64,000 bases of DNA. It comes from Streptomyces angustmyceticus (GTDB taxonomy: Bacteria > Actinomycetota > Actinomycetes > Streptomycetales > Streptomycetaceae). Made by a program: the position numbers and the translations under genes. The notes under the pieces are model-generated. The model searched no databases. It was not told the origin of the DNA and saw only the letters and a list, made by a program, of their open reading frames with translations. Positions 8,415-18,057 of the stretch are shown here, in pieces. Positions within the stretch are counted from its first letter, which is position 1; each line of letters begins with the position of its first letter. Location of the stretch: contig NZ_CP082945.1 of NCBI RefSeq assembly GCF_019933235.1, positions 4,749,501 through 4,813,500 of the forward strand. Reading direction: 5' to 3'.

Positions 8415-8768
8415 TCAGGCGGCGGAGCTGGTGCCCGAGGTGGTGCCGGACGACGAGGCGGCGGCCGGCGCGGAGGACTTGCTGTCCGAGCCGCCGGACG
8501 AGGAGCCCGTCGAGCCGGCGGAGCCCGAGGAGTCCGACGAGGACGTGCTCGACGCGGAGGAGTTCTTCGCGGGGCTGCTGCTGGACGACGAGCCGCGGCT
8601 GTCGTTGCGGTAGAAGCCGGAGCCCTTGAAGACGATGCCGACCGCGGAGAAGACCTTCTTGAGGCGTCCGTTGCAGGCGGGGCACTCCGTGAGAGCGTCG
8701 TCGGTGAACTTCTGCACCGCCTCGAGGCCCTCGCCGCACTCGGTGCACTGGTACTGGTAGGTCGGCAC
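8415..8768 (-). CDS. FmdB-family zinc-ribbon regulatory protein
   Basis: The protein has 117 residues. The N-terminal 40 residues form the FmdB zinc ribbon with two CxxC knuckles (YQCTECG and CPACN), then KKVFSAVGIVFKGSGFYRND. The rest is a Ser/Gly/Ala low-complexity tail of about 65 residues. FmdB proteins are linked to regulation of formamidase/amidase genes in other bacteria, but the function is not established in actinobacteria. The GTG start at 8768 follows an AGGAGG ribosome site. Confidence 0.88.
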   Translation of the reverse strand: MPTYQYQCTECGEGLEAVQKFTDDALTECPACNGRLKKVFSAVGIVFKGSGFYRNDSRGSSSSSSPAKNSSASSTSSSDSSGSAGSTGSSSGGSDSKSSAPAAASSSGTTSGTSSAA

Positions 8769-8880
8769 TTGTCTTCCTCCTGGCACTCTCACTCGATGAG
8801 TGCTAACGACGCTCCATATTGCAGTATTCCCGCCCGTCAGTCCACCGTGATCGCGCGACGGTGACCGACTCCACGTCCGT

Positions 8881-10182
8881 TCAGGCGCGTGCCAGCTCCC
8901 GTTCCCGGTCCTCGGAGCCCGCCGGGACCAGGTCGTCCACGCCGTATCCGGGGCCGTCGGCGGACGCGGCCGACGCGGACGGCAGCAGGTGGGCGCGGAG
9001 CGCCAGCAGCACCGTCAGGGCCAGGGCCGTGCCGGCCAGCGGCACCAGGAAGCCGGTGCTCGGCCCGAAGCCGTCCGCGAGCTGGCCGGCCGAGGTGGCG
9101 GCGGCCGCCTGGCCCAGCGCGACCGCGCCGGTCAGCCAGGTGAACGCCTCGGTGCGGGCGGCGGCCGGCACCAGCGACTCGACCAGCGTGTAGCCGGTGA
9201 TCAGGGCCGGGGCGATGCACAGGCCTACGACCAGGCCGACCGCGCCGAGCAGCGGCAGTGCGGTCACCGCCCACAGCGGGGTGGTGGCCAGCGCCAGCAG
9301 CCCGTAGGCGACCAGCAGCCGGCGCCGCGGGCCGACCTTCCAGGAGACGACCCCGCAGGCGATGCCGGCGAGCATGTTGCCGCCCGCGAAGATGCCGTAG
9401 AGCACGCCGTTGATGCCGGGCTGCCCGATGTGCTGGGTGAACGCGGTCAGCGAGACCTGCATCCCGCCGAAGACCGAGCCGATGCCCAGGAAGGCCACGA
9501 TCAGCACGCGGACACCCGGGACGGACAGCGCCGAGACGCGCGCCCGCTCGCCGGCCCGCGCCCGGTGCACCGCCGGCTGGCTGCGCCGCTGGGCGGCGAA
9601 CAGCAGCCCGCCGGCCAGGGTCAGCACGGCCTCGGCGACCAGACCGGCCGCCGGGTGGACGCCGGTGCACAGCGCGGTCGCCAGCACCGGGCCGACGACG
9701 AAGGTGAACTCGTCGGTCACCGACTCGAAGGCGGCGGCCGTCGGCATCAGCGGGCTGCCGCCGAGCCGGGCGGCCCAGCGGGCCCGCACCATCGGGCCGA
9801 CCTGCGGCGTCGAGGCGCCCGTGGGGACGGCCACCGCGAACAGCGCCCACAGGGGGGCGTGGGCGAGGGCGAGGGCGATCAGCGCGGCGACGCCCGCGGC
9901 GTGCACCAGGACGCCGGGGACCAGCACCGCGCGCTGCCCGAAACGGTCGGCGAGCTTGCCGCTCTGCGGGGCGAACAGGGCCATCGAGACGCCGGTCGTG
10001 GCGGAGACCGCGCCCGCGGTGCCGTACGAGCCGGTGGTGGATTCGACGAGCAGCACGATGCCGATCGTCAGCATGGCGAAGGGCTGCCGGGCCAGGAAGC
10101 CGGGCAGCAGGAATGTCCATGCACCAGGGGTGCGGAGCAGTGGTCCGTATCCGGAACGGGAGTCCTTGACCGCGGATGCCAC
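8881..10182 (-). CDS. Major facilitator superfamily transporter
   Basis: The protein has 433 residues and about 12 hydrophobic segments. The inter-helix loop after TM2 has the MFS motif A variant SGKLADRFGQRAVLVPG, and a second copy (SAGQLADGFG) appears in the C-terminal half. It is a secondary transporter of the drug/sugar-exporter type without an identifiable substrate. It is monocistronic, ends close to the FmdB gene, and starts with GTG. Confidence 0.87.
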   Translation of the reverse strand: MASAVKDSRSGYGPLLRTPGAWTFLLPGFLARQPFAMLTIGIVLLVESTTGSYGTAGAVSATTGVSMALFAPQSGKLADRFGQRAVLVPGVLVHAAGVAALIALALAHAPLWALFAVAVPTGASTPQVGPMVRARWAARLGGSPLMPTAAAFESVTDEFTFVVGPVLATALCTGVHPAAGLVAEAVLTLAGGLLFAAQRRSQPAVHRARAGERARVSALSVPGVRVLIVAFLGIGSVFGGMQVSLTAFTQHIGQPGINGVLYGIFAGGNMLAGIACGVVSWKVGPRRRLLVAYGLLALATTPLWAVTALPLLGAVGLVVGLCIAPALITGYTLVESLVPAAARTEAFTWLTGAVALGQAAAATSAGQLADGFGPSTGFLVPLAGTALALTVLLALRAHLLPSASAASADGPGYGVDDLVPAGSEDRERELARA

Positions 10183-10403
10183 GGCCGGGCCTTTCTGCCG
10201 CCTGGTAGCGCGCCGCCCGCGAGGTCGTCACAGGTGCGCGCCGAGAGCTGTCCTCTCGCGCAGGACCGAGTGATACCGCGTGGTCCGCACCGGAAGGGTG
10301 GCTGCGTGGGGCAGGGGGACCGCGGCCGCCGAGCGGTCGCGCCAGCTCTGCATCAGGCAGAGTTGGTTCGTCGATGTGCCTTTTCATCCTACAGGCCGAA
10401 ACG

Positions 10404-10435
10404 CGTGAAGCCCTGGGATTGACCAGGGCTTCACG
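10404..10435. terminator. Hairpin between the MFS and antiporter genes
   Basis: A 13-bp perfect stem (CGTGAAGCCCTGG and its complement) has a 6-nt loop. It lies about 85 bp downstream of the antiporter stop, which is read leftwards, and upstream of the MFS gene. It probably ends the antiporter transcript. Confidence 0.7.
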
Positions 10436-10519
10436 GGAATTTCCTTGGGATCCGTGGAGATGTGCACCACATTTCCCGCTCCGGGGAGCGCGGGACGCGC
10501 CGTGGTGCCCGCGCCGGCC

Positions 10520-12040
10520 TCAGCGGTGCCGGTGGCCGCCGCGCCCCGCGGGCCCGCCGGTCCCCAGCCAGCCGGCCAGCTTGCCGCCCTGCGAGACCGC
10601 CTGCAGCCGCCGCTCGGCCGCGTCGCGCACCGGGTCGGTGGCGACCACCAGCAGCTCGTCGCCGTGCCGCAGCACCGTCGACGGCGACGGCACGAAGCTG
10701 GAGCCGTCCCGGACGACGAGGGTGACCGCGGCGCCCGCCGGCATCCGCAGCTCGCCGACCTCGACGCCGTGCATCCGGGACGCCGGGCCGATGGACGTGG
10801 ACAGCAGATGGCCGCGCAGCCGCTCCAGCGGCGCCGACTCGATGCCCAGGTCCGCGGCCTCCTCGCCGTCGCCCAGCCGCAGCCGCCTGGCGAGCCAGGG
10901 CAGGGTCGGCCCCTGGACGAGGGTGTAGACCACGACCAGGACGAAGACGATGTTGAAGACCCGCTCGCTGCCGGGGACGTCGCCCACCATCGGGATGGTG
11001 GCCAGCACGATCGGCACCGCGCCGCGCAGCCCGGCCCACGACAGCAGGGTCTTCTCCCGCCAGGGCACCCGGAACGGCAGCAGCGCCACGAAGACGGACA
11101 TCGGCCGGGCCACCAGCGTGAGGATCATGCCGATCAGCAGCGCGGGCACGAAGTCGTCCAGCAGGTTGTGCGGGGTGACCAGCAGGCCGAGCAGCACGAA
11201 CATGCCGATCTGGCCGATCCAGCCCAGCCCCTCGGCGAAGCCGCGGGTGGCCGGCGCGTGCGGCAGCTTGGCGTTGCCGAGGATCATCGCGGCCAGATAG
11301 ACGGCGAGGAAGCCGGAGCCGTGCGCCAGCGCGCCGGCCGCGTAGGCGGAGACCGCGATGGCCATGACGGCGATCGGGTACAGGCCGGACGCCGGCAGTG
11401 CCACATGCCGCAGGCCGTAGGCGCCGAGCCAGCCGAACGCCAGCCCGACGGCGGCGCCGATCGCCAGCTCCAGGGCGATCTCACCGAGCAGGACGTACCA
11501 GTGTTCGACCGGCCCCGCGGTGGAGAAGGCGACGACGAGGATGACCACGGGGGCGTCGTTGAAGCCGGATTCGGCTTCGAGCACACCGGTCAGGCGGGCC
11601 GGCAGCGGCACGCTGCGCAGCACGGAGAAGACGGCCGCGGCGTCCGTGGAGGAGACCACGGCGCCGATCAGCAGCGCCTGACGCCAGTCGAGCCCGCCGA
11701 GATAGTGCGCTCCGGCCGCGGTGACCCCCACGCTCACCGCGACGCCGACCGTCGAGAGCGACACCGCCCGGGGCAGCGCCGGCTTGATCTCTTTCCACTT
11801 GGTGCCCAGTCCGCCCTCGGCGAGGATCACGACCAGCGCGGTGTAGCCGAGGAGTTGGGTCAGCTCGGCGTTGTCGAAGACGACGCCGCCCAGGCCGTCC
11901 TGGCCTATGGCGACGCCTATCCCCAGGTAGATGAGCAGGCTGGGGAGCCCGCTGCGCGAGGACAGCCGTACTGCGGCAACGGCGATGAGCAGTACGAGCG
12001 AGCAGATCAGCAGGAGTTCGTTGAGGTGGTCGACGTTCAG
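10520..12040 (-). CDS. CPA1-type cation/proton antiporter with RCK-C (TrkA-C) domain
   Basis: The protein has about 507 residues. The first ~380 form a 12-13-helix Na+/H+ exchanger-type membrane domain, with SSRSGLPSLLIYLGIGVAIG near the start and STDAAAVFSVLR around the expected ion-site helix. The C-terminal region (LRMPAGAAVTLVVRDGSSFVPSP...HGDELLVVAT) is a TrkA-C ligand domain, typical of K+/H+ antiporters gated by nucleotides. Protein similarity extends upstream of the first GTG (11830) to LNVDHLNELLLICS. The only start-like codon there is CTG at 12040, with GAGGAAGG eight bases before it. Confidence 0.85.
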   Translation of the reverse strand: MNVDHLNELLLICSLVLLIAVAAVRLSSRSGLPSLLIYLGIGVAIGQDGLGGVVFDNAELTQLLGYTALVVILAEGGLGTKWKEIKPALPRAVSLSTVGVAVSVGVTAAGAHYLGGLDWRQALLIGAVVSSTDAAAVFSVLRSVPLPARLTGVLEAESGFNDAPVVILVVAFSTAGPVEHWYVLLGEIALELAIGAAVGLAFGWLGAYGLRHVALPASGLYPIAVMAIAVSAYAAGALAHGSGFLAVYLAAMILGNAKLPHAPATRGFAEGLGWIGQIGMFVLLGLLVTPHNLLDDFVPALLIGMILTLVARPMSVFVALLPFRVPWREKTLLSWAGLRGAVPIVLATIPMVGDVPGSERVFNIVFVLVVVYTLVQGPTLPWLARRLRLGDGEEAADLGIESAPLERLRGHLLSTSIGPASRMHGVEVGELRMPAGAAVTLVVRDGSSFVPSPSTVLRHGDELLVVATDPVRDAAERRLQAVSQGGKLAGWLGTGGPAGRGGHRHR

Positions 12041-12222
12041 GAGCTGGTCCTTCCTCGCACGGGTTCCGGAGGGGTCTTTCCTTACCGTATCTAGTTACTG
12101 AGGCTAACAATTTACCATTGCTTGAATATTGAAGGTGCTGGCGGTGACTCCGCGTAGGGGTAGCCGAACCCGTGCGCCTATGGTTGCTCCAGCACTCCCA
12201 CCCTGCCCCTCGAAGGACCGAG

Positions 12223-14937
12223 ATGCCCGCCAACAAGTCCGGCCCAGTCCCCAGGAAGAAGAAGGGGCGGCGCGGCCGTCTCGTCGCGATCACGGTCGTG
12301 CTGTTGCTCGTGGCGGGCATCGGCGTCGGCGCGTTCTGGGGGGTCAGTACCGTCCGTGCCTCATTGCCGCAGACCACCGGCTCGCTCAAACTCCCGGGCC
12401 TGACCAACCCGGTGGACGTCGTGCGCGACGGCAACGGCATTCCGCAGATCTACGCCGACACCGACGAAGACCTCTTCCGCGCCCAGGGCTACGTCCAGGC
12501 CCAGGACCGCTTCTGGGAGATGGACGTCCGGCGCCACATGACCGCCGGCCGGCTCTCCGAGATGTTCGGCAAGAGCCAGGTCAAGACCGACTCGTTCCTG
12601 CGCACCCTCGGCTGGCACGAGGTGGCGCAGAAGGAGTACGACACCAAGCTGTCGCCCAGCACCAAGAAGTACCTCCAGTCCTACAGCGCGGGCGTCAACG
12701 CCTACCTCAAGGACCACGAGGGCTCCGCGGTCTCCCTGGAGTACGCGGCGCTGGACTTCCAGAACGACTACAAGCCCGAGAAGTGGACGCCGGTCGACTC
12801 GGTGGCCTGGCTCAAGGCGATGGCCTGGGACCTGCGCGGCAACATGCAGGAGGAGATCGACCGCTCCCTGATGACCAGCCGCTTCACCCCGGAGCAGATC
12901 GCCCAGCTCTACCCGGCGTACCCGTACAAGCGGAACAAGCCGATCGTCCAGGACGGCGCGGTCGACCCCGCCACCAAGAAGTTCTCGCCCAAGGGTTCGG
13001 CGAACTCCACGCCCGCCGGCGCCGCCTCCGGCCTGCAGTCGGGCCTGTCCGCGCTGGCGGAGACCACCGACAAGATCCCGGCGCTGCTCGGGCCCAACGG
13101 CAACGGCATCGGCTCCAACTCCTGGGTCGTCTCCGGCGCGCACACCACCACCGGCAAGCCGCTGCTCGCCAACGACCCGCACCTGGCCCCGCAGATGCCC
13201 TCGCTCTGGTACCAGATGGGCCTGCACTGCCGCACCACCGGCCCCAAGTGCAACTACGACGCCTCCGGCTTCACCTTCTCCGGTATGCCCGGCGTCGTCA
13301 TCGGCCACAACCAGGACATCTCCTGGGGCATGACCAACCTGGGCGCCGACGTCACCGACCTCTACCTGGAGAAGGTCAACGCCGAGGGCTACCTCTACGA
13401 CAACAAGCAGCAGCCCTTCATAACCCGCAAGGAGACCATCAAGGTCGCCGACGGCGAGAGCCGCCACATCACCGTCCGCTCCACCAACAACGGGCCGATC
13501 GTCTCCGACCGCGACGGCGAGCTCGCCGACGTCGGCAAGGACGCCCCCGTCGGCAACGCCGCACCCGACCGCGGCGACGGCTACGCCGTCTCGCTGCGCT
13601 GGACCGCGCTGAACCCCGGCAGGTCCATGGACGCCGTCTTCGAGATGAACCGCGCCAAGGACTGGAACGGCTTCCGCAAGGCCGCCGAGCACTTCGAGGT
13701 CCCGTCCCAGAACCTGATCTACGCCGACACCAAGGGCAACATCGGCTACCAGGCCCCCGGCCGGATCCCGGTCCGCGGCAAGGGGGACGGCCACTTCGAC
13801 GGCACCTACCCGGCGCCCGGCTGGGACCCGCGGTACCGGTGGACCGGCTTCGTCCCGCAGAAGGCCCTGCCGTACGAGTACAACCCGCAGCGCGGCTACA
13901 TCGTCACCGCCAACCAGGCCGTCACCGACGAGAAGTACCCCTACCTCCTCACCAAGGACTGGGGCTACGGCTCCCGCAGCCAGCGGATCAACGACCTGAT
14001 CGAGTCCAAGATCAAGGACGGCGGCAAGGTCTCCACCGACGACATGCAGGCCTTCCAGAAGGACAACAGCAGCGAGATCGCGCGCCTGCTGACGCCCTAC
14101 CTGACGAAGATCGACATCAAGGACAAGTACGTCCGCGACGCCCAGCAGCTGCTGGACGGCTGGGACTTCACCCAGGAGCCCGACTCCGCCGCGGCCGCCT
14201 ACTTCAACGCCGTCTGGCGCAACACCCTCAAGCTCGCCTTCGGCAACAAGATGCCCAAGGAGCTGCGCCCCGACGGCCAGTGCCTGACCGTCCGCCCCGC
14301 GGACGAGACCGGCCCCGCCGACGAGAACGACAAGTACATCCGCGAGTGCGGCGAGCGGGACGGCGACACCGCCCAGCCCGACGGCGGCGACCGCTGGTAC
14401 GAGGTCGTCCGCGACATCCTCGACGACCCCAACAACGCCTGGTGGAAGACCGAGGACCGGCCCGGCCGCCCCGGCGACAAGAACCGCGACCAGCTCCTCG
14501 CGCACGCCATGAAGGACGCGCGCTACGAGCTCACCTCCAAGCTGGGCAAGAACATCGACAACTGGAGCTGGGGCCGCCTGCACCAGATGTACCTGAAGAA
14601 CCAGACGCTGGGCACGGACGGTCCTGGCTTCCTGCAGGGCCTGTTCAACCGCGGCCCCTGGAACGTCGGCGGCGGCGAGGCCGCGGTCGACGCCACCGGC
14701 TGGAACGCCGCCGGCGGCTACAAGGTCACCTGGGTCCCGTCGATGCGGATGGTGGTCAACCTCGCCGACCTCGACAAGTCCCGCTGGATCAACCTCACCG
14801 GCGCCTCCGGGCACGCCTACGACGCCCACTACTACGACCAGACCGACAAGTGGGCCAAGGGCGACCTGCTCCCCTGGGCGTACAGCGAGGACGCCGTCAA
14901 GAAGGCGGGCAAGGACACGCTGACCCTGTCGCCGTAG
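12223..14937 (+). CDS. Penicillin acylase-family Ntn hydrolase, membrane-anchored
   Basis: The protein has 904 residues. A basic N-terminus (RKKKGRRGR) and one transmembrane helix (about 19-42) anchor it, with the rest outside. The alpha-chain region contains VDVVRDGNGIPQIYADTDEDLFRAQGYVQAQDRFW. The autoprocessing site is G|SNSW with Ser298 as the predicted new N-terminal nucleophile, followed by TTGKPLLANDPHL. The family hydrolyses amide bonds in beta-lactams, acyl-homoserine lactones or lipopeptides; substrate is not predictable. The ATG at 12223 follows a GAAGGA ribosome site. The gene is divergent from the antiporter. Confidence 0.92.
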   Translation: MPANKSGPVPRKKKGRRGRLVAITVVLLLVAGIGVGAFWGVSTVRASLPQTTGSLKLPGLTNPVDVVRDGNGIPQIYADTDEDLFRAQGYVQAQDRFWEMDVRRHMTAGRLSEMFGKSQVKTDSFLRTLGWHEVAQKEYDTKLSPSTKKYLQSYSAGVNAYLKDHEGSAVSLEYAALDFQNDYKPEKWTPVDSVAWLKAMAWDLRGNMQEEIDRSLMTSRFTPEQIAQLYPAYPYKRNKPIVQDGAVDPATKKFSPKGSANSTPAGAASGLQSGLSALAETTDKIPALLGPNGNGIGSNSWVVSGAHTTTGKPLLANDPHLAPQMPSLWYQMGLHCRTTGPKCNYDASGFTFSGMPGVVIGHNQDISWGMTNLGADVTDLYLEKVNAEGYLYDNKQQPFITRKETIKVADGESRHITVRSTNNGPIVSDRDGELADVGKDAPVGNAAPDRGDGYAVSLRWTALNPGRSMDAVFEMNRAKDWNGFRKAAEHFEVPSQNLIYADTKGNIGYQAPGRIPVRGKGDGHFDGTYPAPGWDPRYRWTGFVPQKALPYEYNPQRGYIVTANQAVTDEKYPYLLTKDWGYGSRSQRINDLIESKIKDGGKVSTDDMQAFQKDNSSEIARLLTPYLTKIDIKDKYVRDAQQLLDGWDFTQEPDSAAAAYFNAVWRNTLKLAFGNKMPKELRPDGQCLTVRPADETGPADENDKYIRECGERDGDTAQPDGGDRWYEVVRDILDDPNNAWWKTEDRPGRPGDKNRDQLLAHAMKDARYELTSKLGKNIDNWSWGRLHQMYLKNQTLGTDGPGFLQGLFNRGPWNVGGGEAAVDATGWNAAGGYKVTWVPSMRMVVNLADLDKSRWINLTGASGHAYDAHYYDQTDKWAKGDLLPWAYSEDAVKKAGKDTLTLSP

Positions 14938-14974
14938 GGCAGGGCGGCGCTCCCGCCGCCCCGGGTGAGTGCTG

Positions 14975-15018
14975 ACGCCGTCGGGCGGGCCGGAGACATC
15001 CGGCCCGCCCGACGGCGT
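14975..15018. terminator. Bidirectional terminator, 19-bp perfect stem
   Basis: The sequence 14975-14993 is fully complementary to 15000-15018 with a 6-nt loop (AGACAT). It separates the convergent penicillin acylase and 5-formyl-THF cyclo-ligase genes and is the strongest hairpin I noticed in the window. Confidence 0.9.
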
Positions 15019-15030
15019 TCGTGTCCCGCC

Positions 15031-15669
15031 TCAGCGCTCCGTACGGCCCCCGGGCGCCGTGAACCGGTGCACCGCCGACGGGGTCACCGCGGCGTGCACC
15101 CGCCGGTCGTGCGGCTCGGCCGGCACCTCGGCCAGCACCTCGTCGTCGTAGAGCAGCACCACCAGCGACGCCCGCGCCCCGGCCCGCTCCAGCCGGGCCA
15201 GCACCCGGTCGTAGGAGCCGCCGCCGCGCCCCAGCCGCAGCCCGCCGCGGTCCACCGCGAGCCCCGGCAGCAGCACCACGTCCGCCTCCGTGACGGCCTG
15301 AGGGCCCAGCCGCGGCCCGTCCGGCTCCAGCAGCCCCCGGCCGGCCCGTACGAGCCGCTCGGCGCCCTCGTAGCGCGCCCAGTCCAGGTCGTTGTCCGCC
15401 AGCAGCACCGGCAGCAGCACCCGCACCCCGGCGGCCCGCAGCCGGTCCAGCAGGGCGCGGGTGGACGGCTCGCCGCCGATCGACACATAAGCGGCGACGG
15501 TCGGCGGGGCGCCGGCGCCCGTCGGGACGGGCCCGGCCAGCTCGTCCAGCTCCAGCGTCCGTCGGGCCAGCGCCTCGCCCGTCGCGGCGACGACACCCGC
15601 CGGCAACGCTCTCCTCATCTCTAGGAGATCCCGCCGCAACCTGCGCTTTCTACCGTGATCGGTGCTCAC
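15031..15669 (-). CDS. 5-formyltetrahydrofolate cyclo-ligase
   Basis: The protein has 212 residues. N-terminal basic helix KRRLRRDLLEMRRALP, then VAAYVSIGGEPSTRALLDRLRAAGVRVLLPVLL, and the nucleotide/phosphate signature LGRGGGSYDRVL near the C-terminus all match the family. It converts 5-formyl-THF to 5,10-methenyl-THF using ATP, recycling a storage or inhibitory folate. The GTG start at 15669 fits the family N-terminus; an in-frame ATG eight codons upstream adds no conserved sequence. Confidence 0.92.
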   Translation of the reverse strand: MSTDHGRKRRLRRDLLEMRRALPAGVVAATGEALARRTLELDELAGPVPTGAGAPPTVAAYVSIGGEPSTRALLDRLRAAGVRVLLPVLLADNDLDWARYEGAERLVRAGRGLLEPDGPRLGPQAVTEADVVLLPGLAVDRGGLRLGRGGGSYDRVLARLERAGARASLVVLLYDDEVLAEVPAEPHDRRVHAAVTPSAVHRFTAPGGRTER

Positions 15670-15749
15670 TGTGCGCCCTGCTCCCGCTCTCATGCCGTAT
15701 TCACCGGACTCTCATCATGGTGCCGATAGGGCCGGTTATGGTGTCGCGC

Positions 15750-16652
15750 ATGACCCCATCGCACACACGGATCAGCAAGGCTGTCATCCCCGCGGCCGGC
15801 CTCGGCACCAGGTTTCTCCCCGCCACCAAGGCCACCCCCAAGGAGATGCTCCCGGTCGTCGACAAGCCCGCCATCCAGTACGTGGTGGAGGAGGCGGCCG
15901 CCGCCGGACTCTCCGACGTGCTGATGGTGACCGGACGCAACAAGCGGCCGCTGGAGGACCACTTCGACCGCAACTACGAGCTCGAAGAGGCCCTGCACCG
16001 CAAGGGCGACGAGTCCCGGCTCGCCAAGGTGCAGGAGTCCAGCGACCTGGCGACCATGCACTACGTACGCCAGGGCGACCCGAGGGGCCTGGGCCACGCG
16101 GTGCTGTGTGCCGCACCGCACGTGGGCGACCAGCCCTTCGCGGTCCTCCTCGGCGACGACCTGATCGACCCCCGCGACCCGCTGCTGGCGCGCATGGTCG
16201 AGATACAGGAGCAGCACGGCGGCTCCGTCATCGCCCTCATGGAGGTCGACCCCGCGCAGATCCACCTCTACGGCTGCGCGGCCGCCGCCCCCACCGGCGA
16301 CGACGACGTCGTGGTCGTCTCCGACCTGGTCGAGAAGCCCGACCCGGCCGAGGCGCCCAGCAACCTCGCCATCATCGGCCGCTACGTCCTCGACCCGGCC
16401 GTCTTCGAGGTGCTGCGCAAGACCGCCCCGGGCCGCGGCGGCGAGATCCAGCTCACCGACGCCCTCCAGGCGCTGGCCGCCGACCCCGCCCTCGGCGGCC
16501 CCGTCCACGGCGTGGTCTTCAAGGGCCGCCGCTATGACACCGGCGACCGCGGCGACTATCTGCGTGCCATTGTCAGACTGGCATGCGAACGTGAGGACCT
16601 GGGCCCGGACTTCCGGACCTGGCTGCGCAGTTACGTCACCGAGGAGATGTAG
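15750..16652 (+). CDS. galU: UTP--glucose-1-phosphate uridylyltransferase
   Basis: The protein has 300 residues. The signature AVIPAAGLGTRFLPATKATPKEMLPVVDKP is complete, with GHAVLCAA, LLGDDLI, and YDTGDRGDYL near the end. The enzyme makes UDP-glucose for cell-wall and trehalose metabolism. A -10-like TATGGT (15737-15742) ends 8 bases before the ATG and no Shine-Dalgarno is visible, so the mRNA is probably leaderless. It heads a co-directional run with moeA/glp, moaC, mog, a RimJ-type gene and sepX, an order conserved in actinobacteria. Confidence 0.95.
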   Translation: MTPSHTRISKAVIPAAGLGTRFLPATKATPKEMLPVVDKPAIQYVVEEAAAAGLSDVLMVTGRNKRPLEDHFDRNYELEEALHRKGDESRLAKVQESSDLATMHYVRQGDPRGLGHAVLCAAPHVGDQPFAVLLGDDLIDPRDPLLARMVEIQEQHGGSVIALMEVDPAQIHLYGCAAAAPTGDDDVVVVSDLVEKPDPAEAPSNLAIIGRYVLDPAVFEVLRKTAPGRGGEIQLTDALQALAADPALGGPVHGVVFKGRRYDTGDRGDYLRAIVRLACEREDLGPDFRTWLRSYVTEEM

Positions 16653-16656
16653 GACG

Positions 16657-17997
16657 TTGAACCACGCCACCGGCCGGACCCGCCACCAGGAACGCGTCTG
16701 GTCGGTGGCCGAGCATCTCGACGACATCCTGGCGAAGATCGCCCCGCTGGAACCGATCGAGCTGCAGATCCTCGAAGCCCAGGGCTGTGTCCTGGTCGAG
16801 GACATCACGGTCCCCGTCTCCCTGCCGCCCTTCGACAACAGCTCCATGGACGGCTACGCGGTCCGCGCCGCCGACGTCGCGGACGCCACCGAGAGCGCCC
16901 CGGCCGTCCTCACCGTCATCGGCGACGTCGCGGCCGGCAGCGGCGAGCTGCCGGAGGTCGGCCCCGGCCGGGCCGCCCGCATCATGACCGGCGCCCCGCT
17001 GCCGCCCGGCGCCGAGGCCGTCGTCCCCGTCGAATGGACCGACGGCGGCACGGGCGGGGGCCCGGCCGCGACGATGCGCGCCCACAGCGCCGCCCCCGAG
17101 GACGCCGCGGGCGAGGTCCGCGTCCACCGCCCGGCCGCCGCCGGCGCCCACATCCGCGCCCGCGGCAGCGACGTCACCGAGGGCGAGCCGGCCCTGCGCG
17201 CGGGCACGGTCCTCGGCCCCTCCCAGATCGGCCTGCTCGCCGCGATCGGCCGCGGCACGGTCACGGTCCGCCCCCGCCCCCGCGTCGTGGTGATGTCCAC
17301 CGGCAGCGAACTCGTCCCGCCCGGCGAGGCGTTGGGCCCCGGCCAGATCCACGACTCCAACAGCTACCAGCTCACCGCCGCCGCCCGCGCCGCCGGCGCC
17401 ATCCCCTACCGCGTCGGCGCCGTCGCCGACGACGCCGAGACCCTCCGCTCCACCCTGGAGGACCAGCTCATCCGGGCCGACATCCTCGTCACCAGCGGCG
17501 GCGTCAGCGTCGGCGCCTACGACGTGGTCAAGGAGACCCTGACCGCCCTGTCCGCCACGGAGCCCGACGGCTCGACCCTCGCGGGCGGCGCCGTCGAGTT
17601 CCGCACGCTCGCCATGCAGCCCGGCAAGCCCCAGGGCTTCGGCCTCATCGGCCCCGACCGCACCCCGCTCCTCGCGCTGCCCGGCAACCCCGTCAGCTCG
17701 TACGTCTCCTTCGAACTCTTCGTCCGCCCCGCCATCCGCGCCCTGATGGGGCTGCCCGACGTCCACCGCCCCACCACCCCCGCCCGGTGCACCGAGCCCA
17801 TCGCCTCCTCGCCGCGGGGCAAGCGCCAGTTCCTGCGCGGCTCCTACGACGCCGACGCCGGCACGGTCACCCCCGTCGGCGGCGCCGGCTCCCACCTGAT
17901 CAAGGCCATGGCGCACGCCAACGCGCTGATCGTCGTCCCCGAGGAGACCACCGAGGTCGCCGCGGGCGCGGAAGTGGACCTCGTCCTGCTCGGGTAG
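16657..17997 (+). CDS. MoeA/gephyrin-like molybdopterin molybdotransferase (Glp)
   Basis: The protein has 446 residues from TTG 16657, four bases after galU and behind GGAG. MoeA domains are complete: PPFDNSSMDGYAVRAADV, MTGAPLPPGAEAVVPVE, RARGSDVTEGE, STGSELVPPGEALGPGQIHDSNS, TSGGVSVGAYDVVK, and LPGNPVSSYVSFELFVRP. MoeA inserts molybdate into adenylylated molybdopterin. In corynebacteria the homologue at this locus (Glp) also binds FtsZ and a membrane receptor, GlpR. The SepX-like protein here is the equivalent receptor, so a division role should be considered. An alternative start is GTG 16705. Confidence 0.92.
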   Translation: MNHATGRTRHQERVWSVAEHLDDILAKIAPLEPIELQILEAQGCVLVEDITVPVSLPPFDNSSMDGYAVRAADVADATESAPAVLTVIGDVAAGSGELPEVGPGRAARIMTGAPLPPGAEAVVPVEWTDGGTGGGPAATMRAHSAAPEDAAGEVRVHRPAAAGAHIRARGSDVTEGEPALRAGTVLGPSQIGLLAAIGRGTVTVRPRPRVVVMSTGSELVPPGEALGPGQIHDSNSYQLTAAARAAGAIPYRVGAVADDAETLRSTLEDQLIRADILVTSGGVSVGAYDVVKETLTALSATEPDGSTLAGGAVEFRTLAMQPGKPQGFGLIGPDRTPLLALPGNPVSSYVSFELFVRPAIRALMGLPDVHRPTTPARCTEPIASSPRGKRQFLRGSYDADAGTVTPVGGAGSHLIKAMAHANALIVVPEETTEVAAGAEVDLVLLG

Positions 17998-18057
17998 CCC
18001 GCTGCCGCCGGGGGTACGGTGTCGTCCCACAGGCGGCAGTTTGGTACCGGGAGAACG

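Noticed and set aside
10445..12094. 549-residue plus-strand open frame opposite the antiporter
   Set aside because: Composition is Gln/Gly/Arg-rich without motifs. The antiporter frame on the other strand has membrane helices and a TrkA-C domain.
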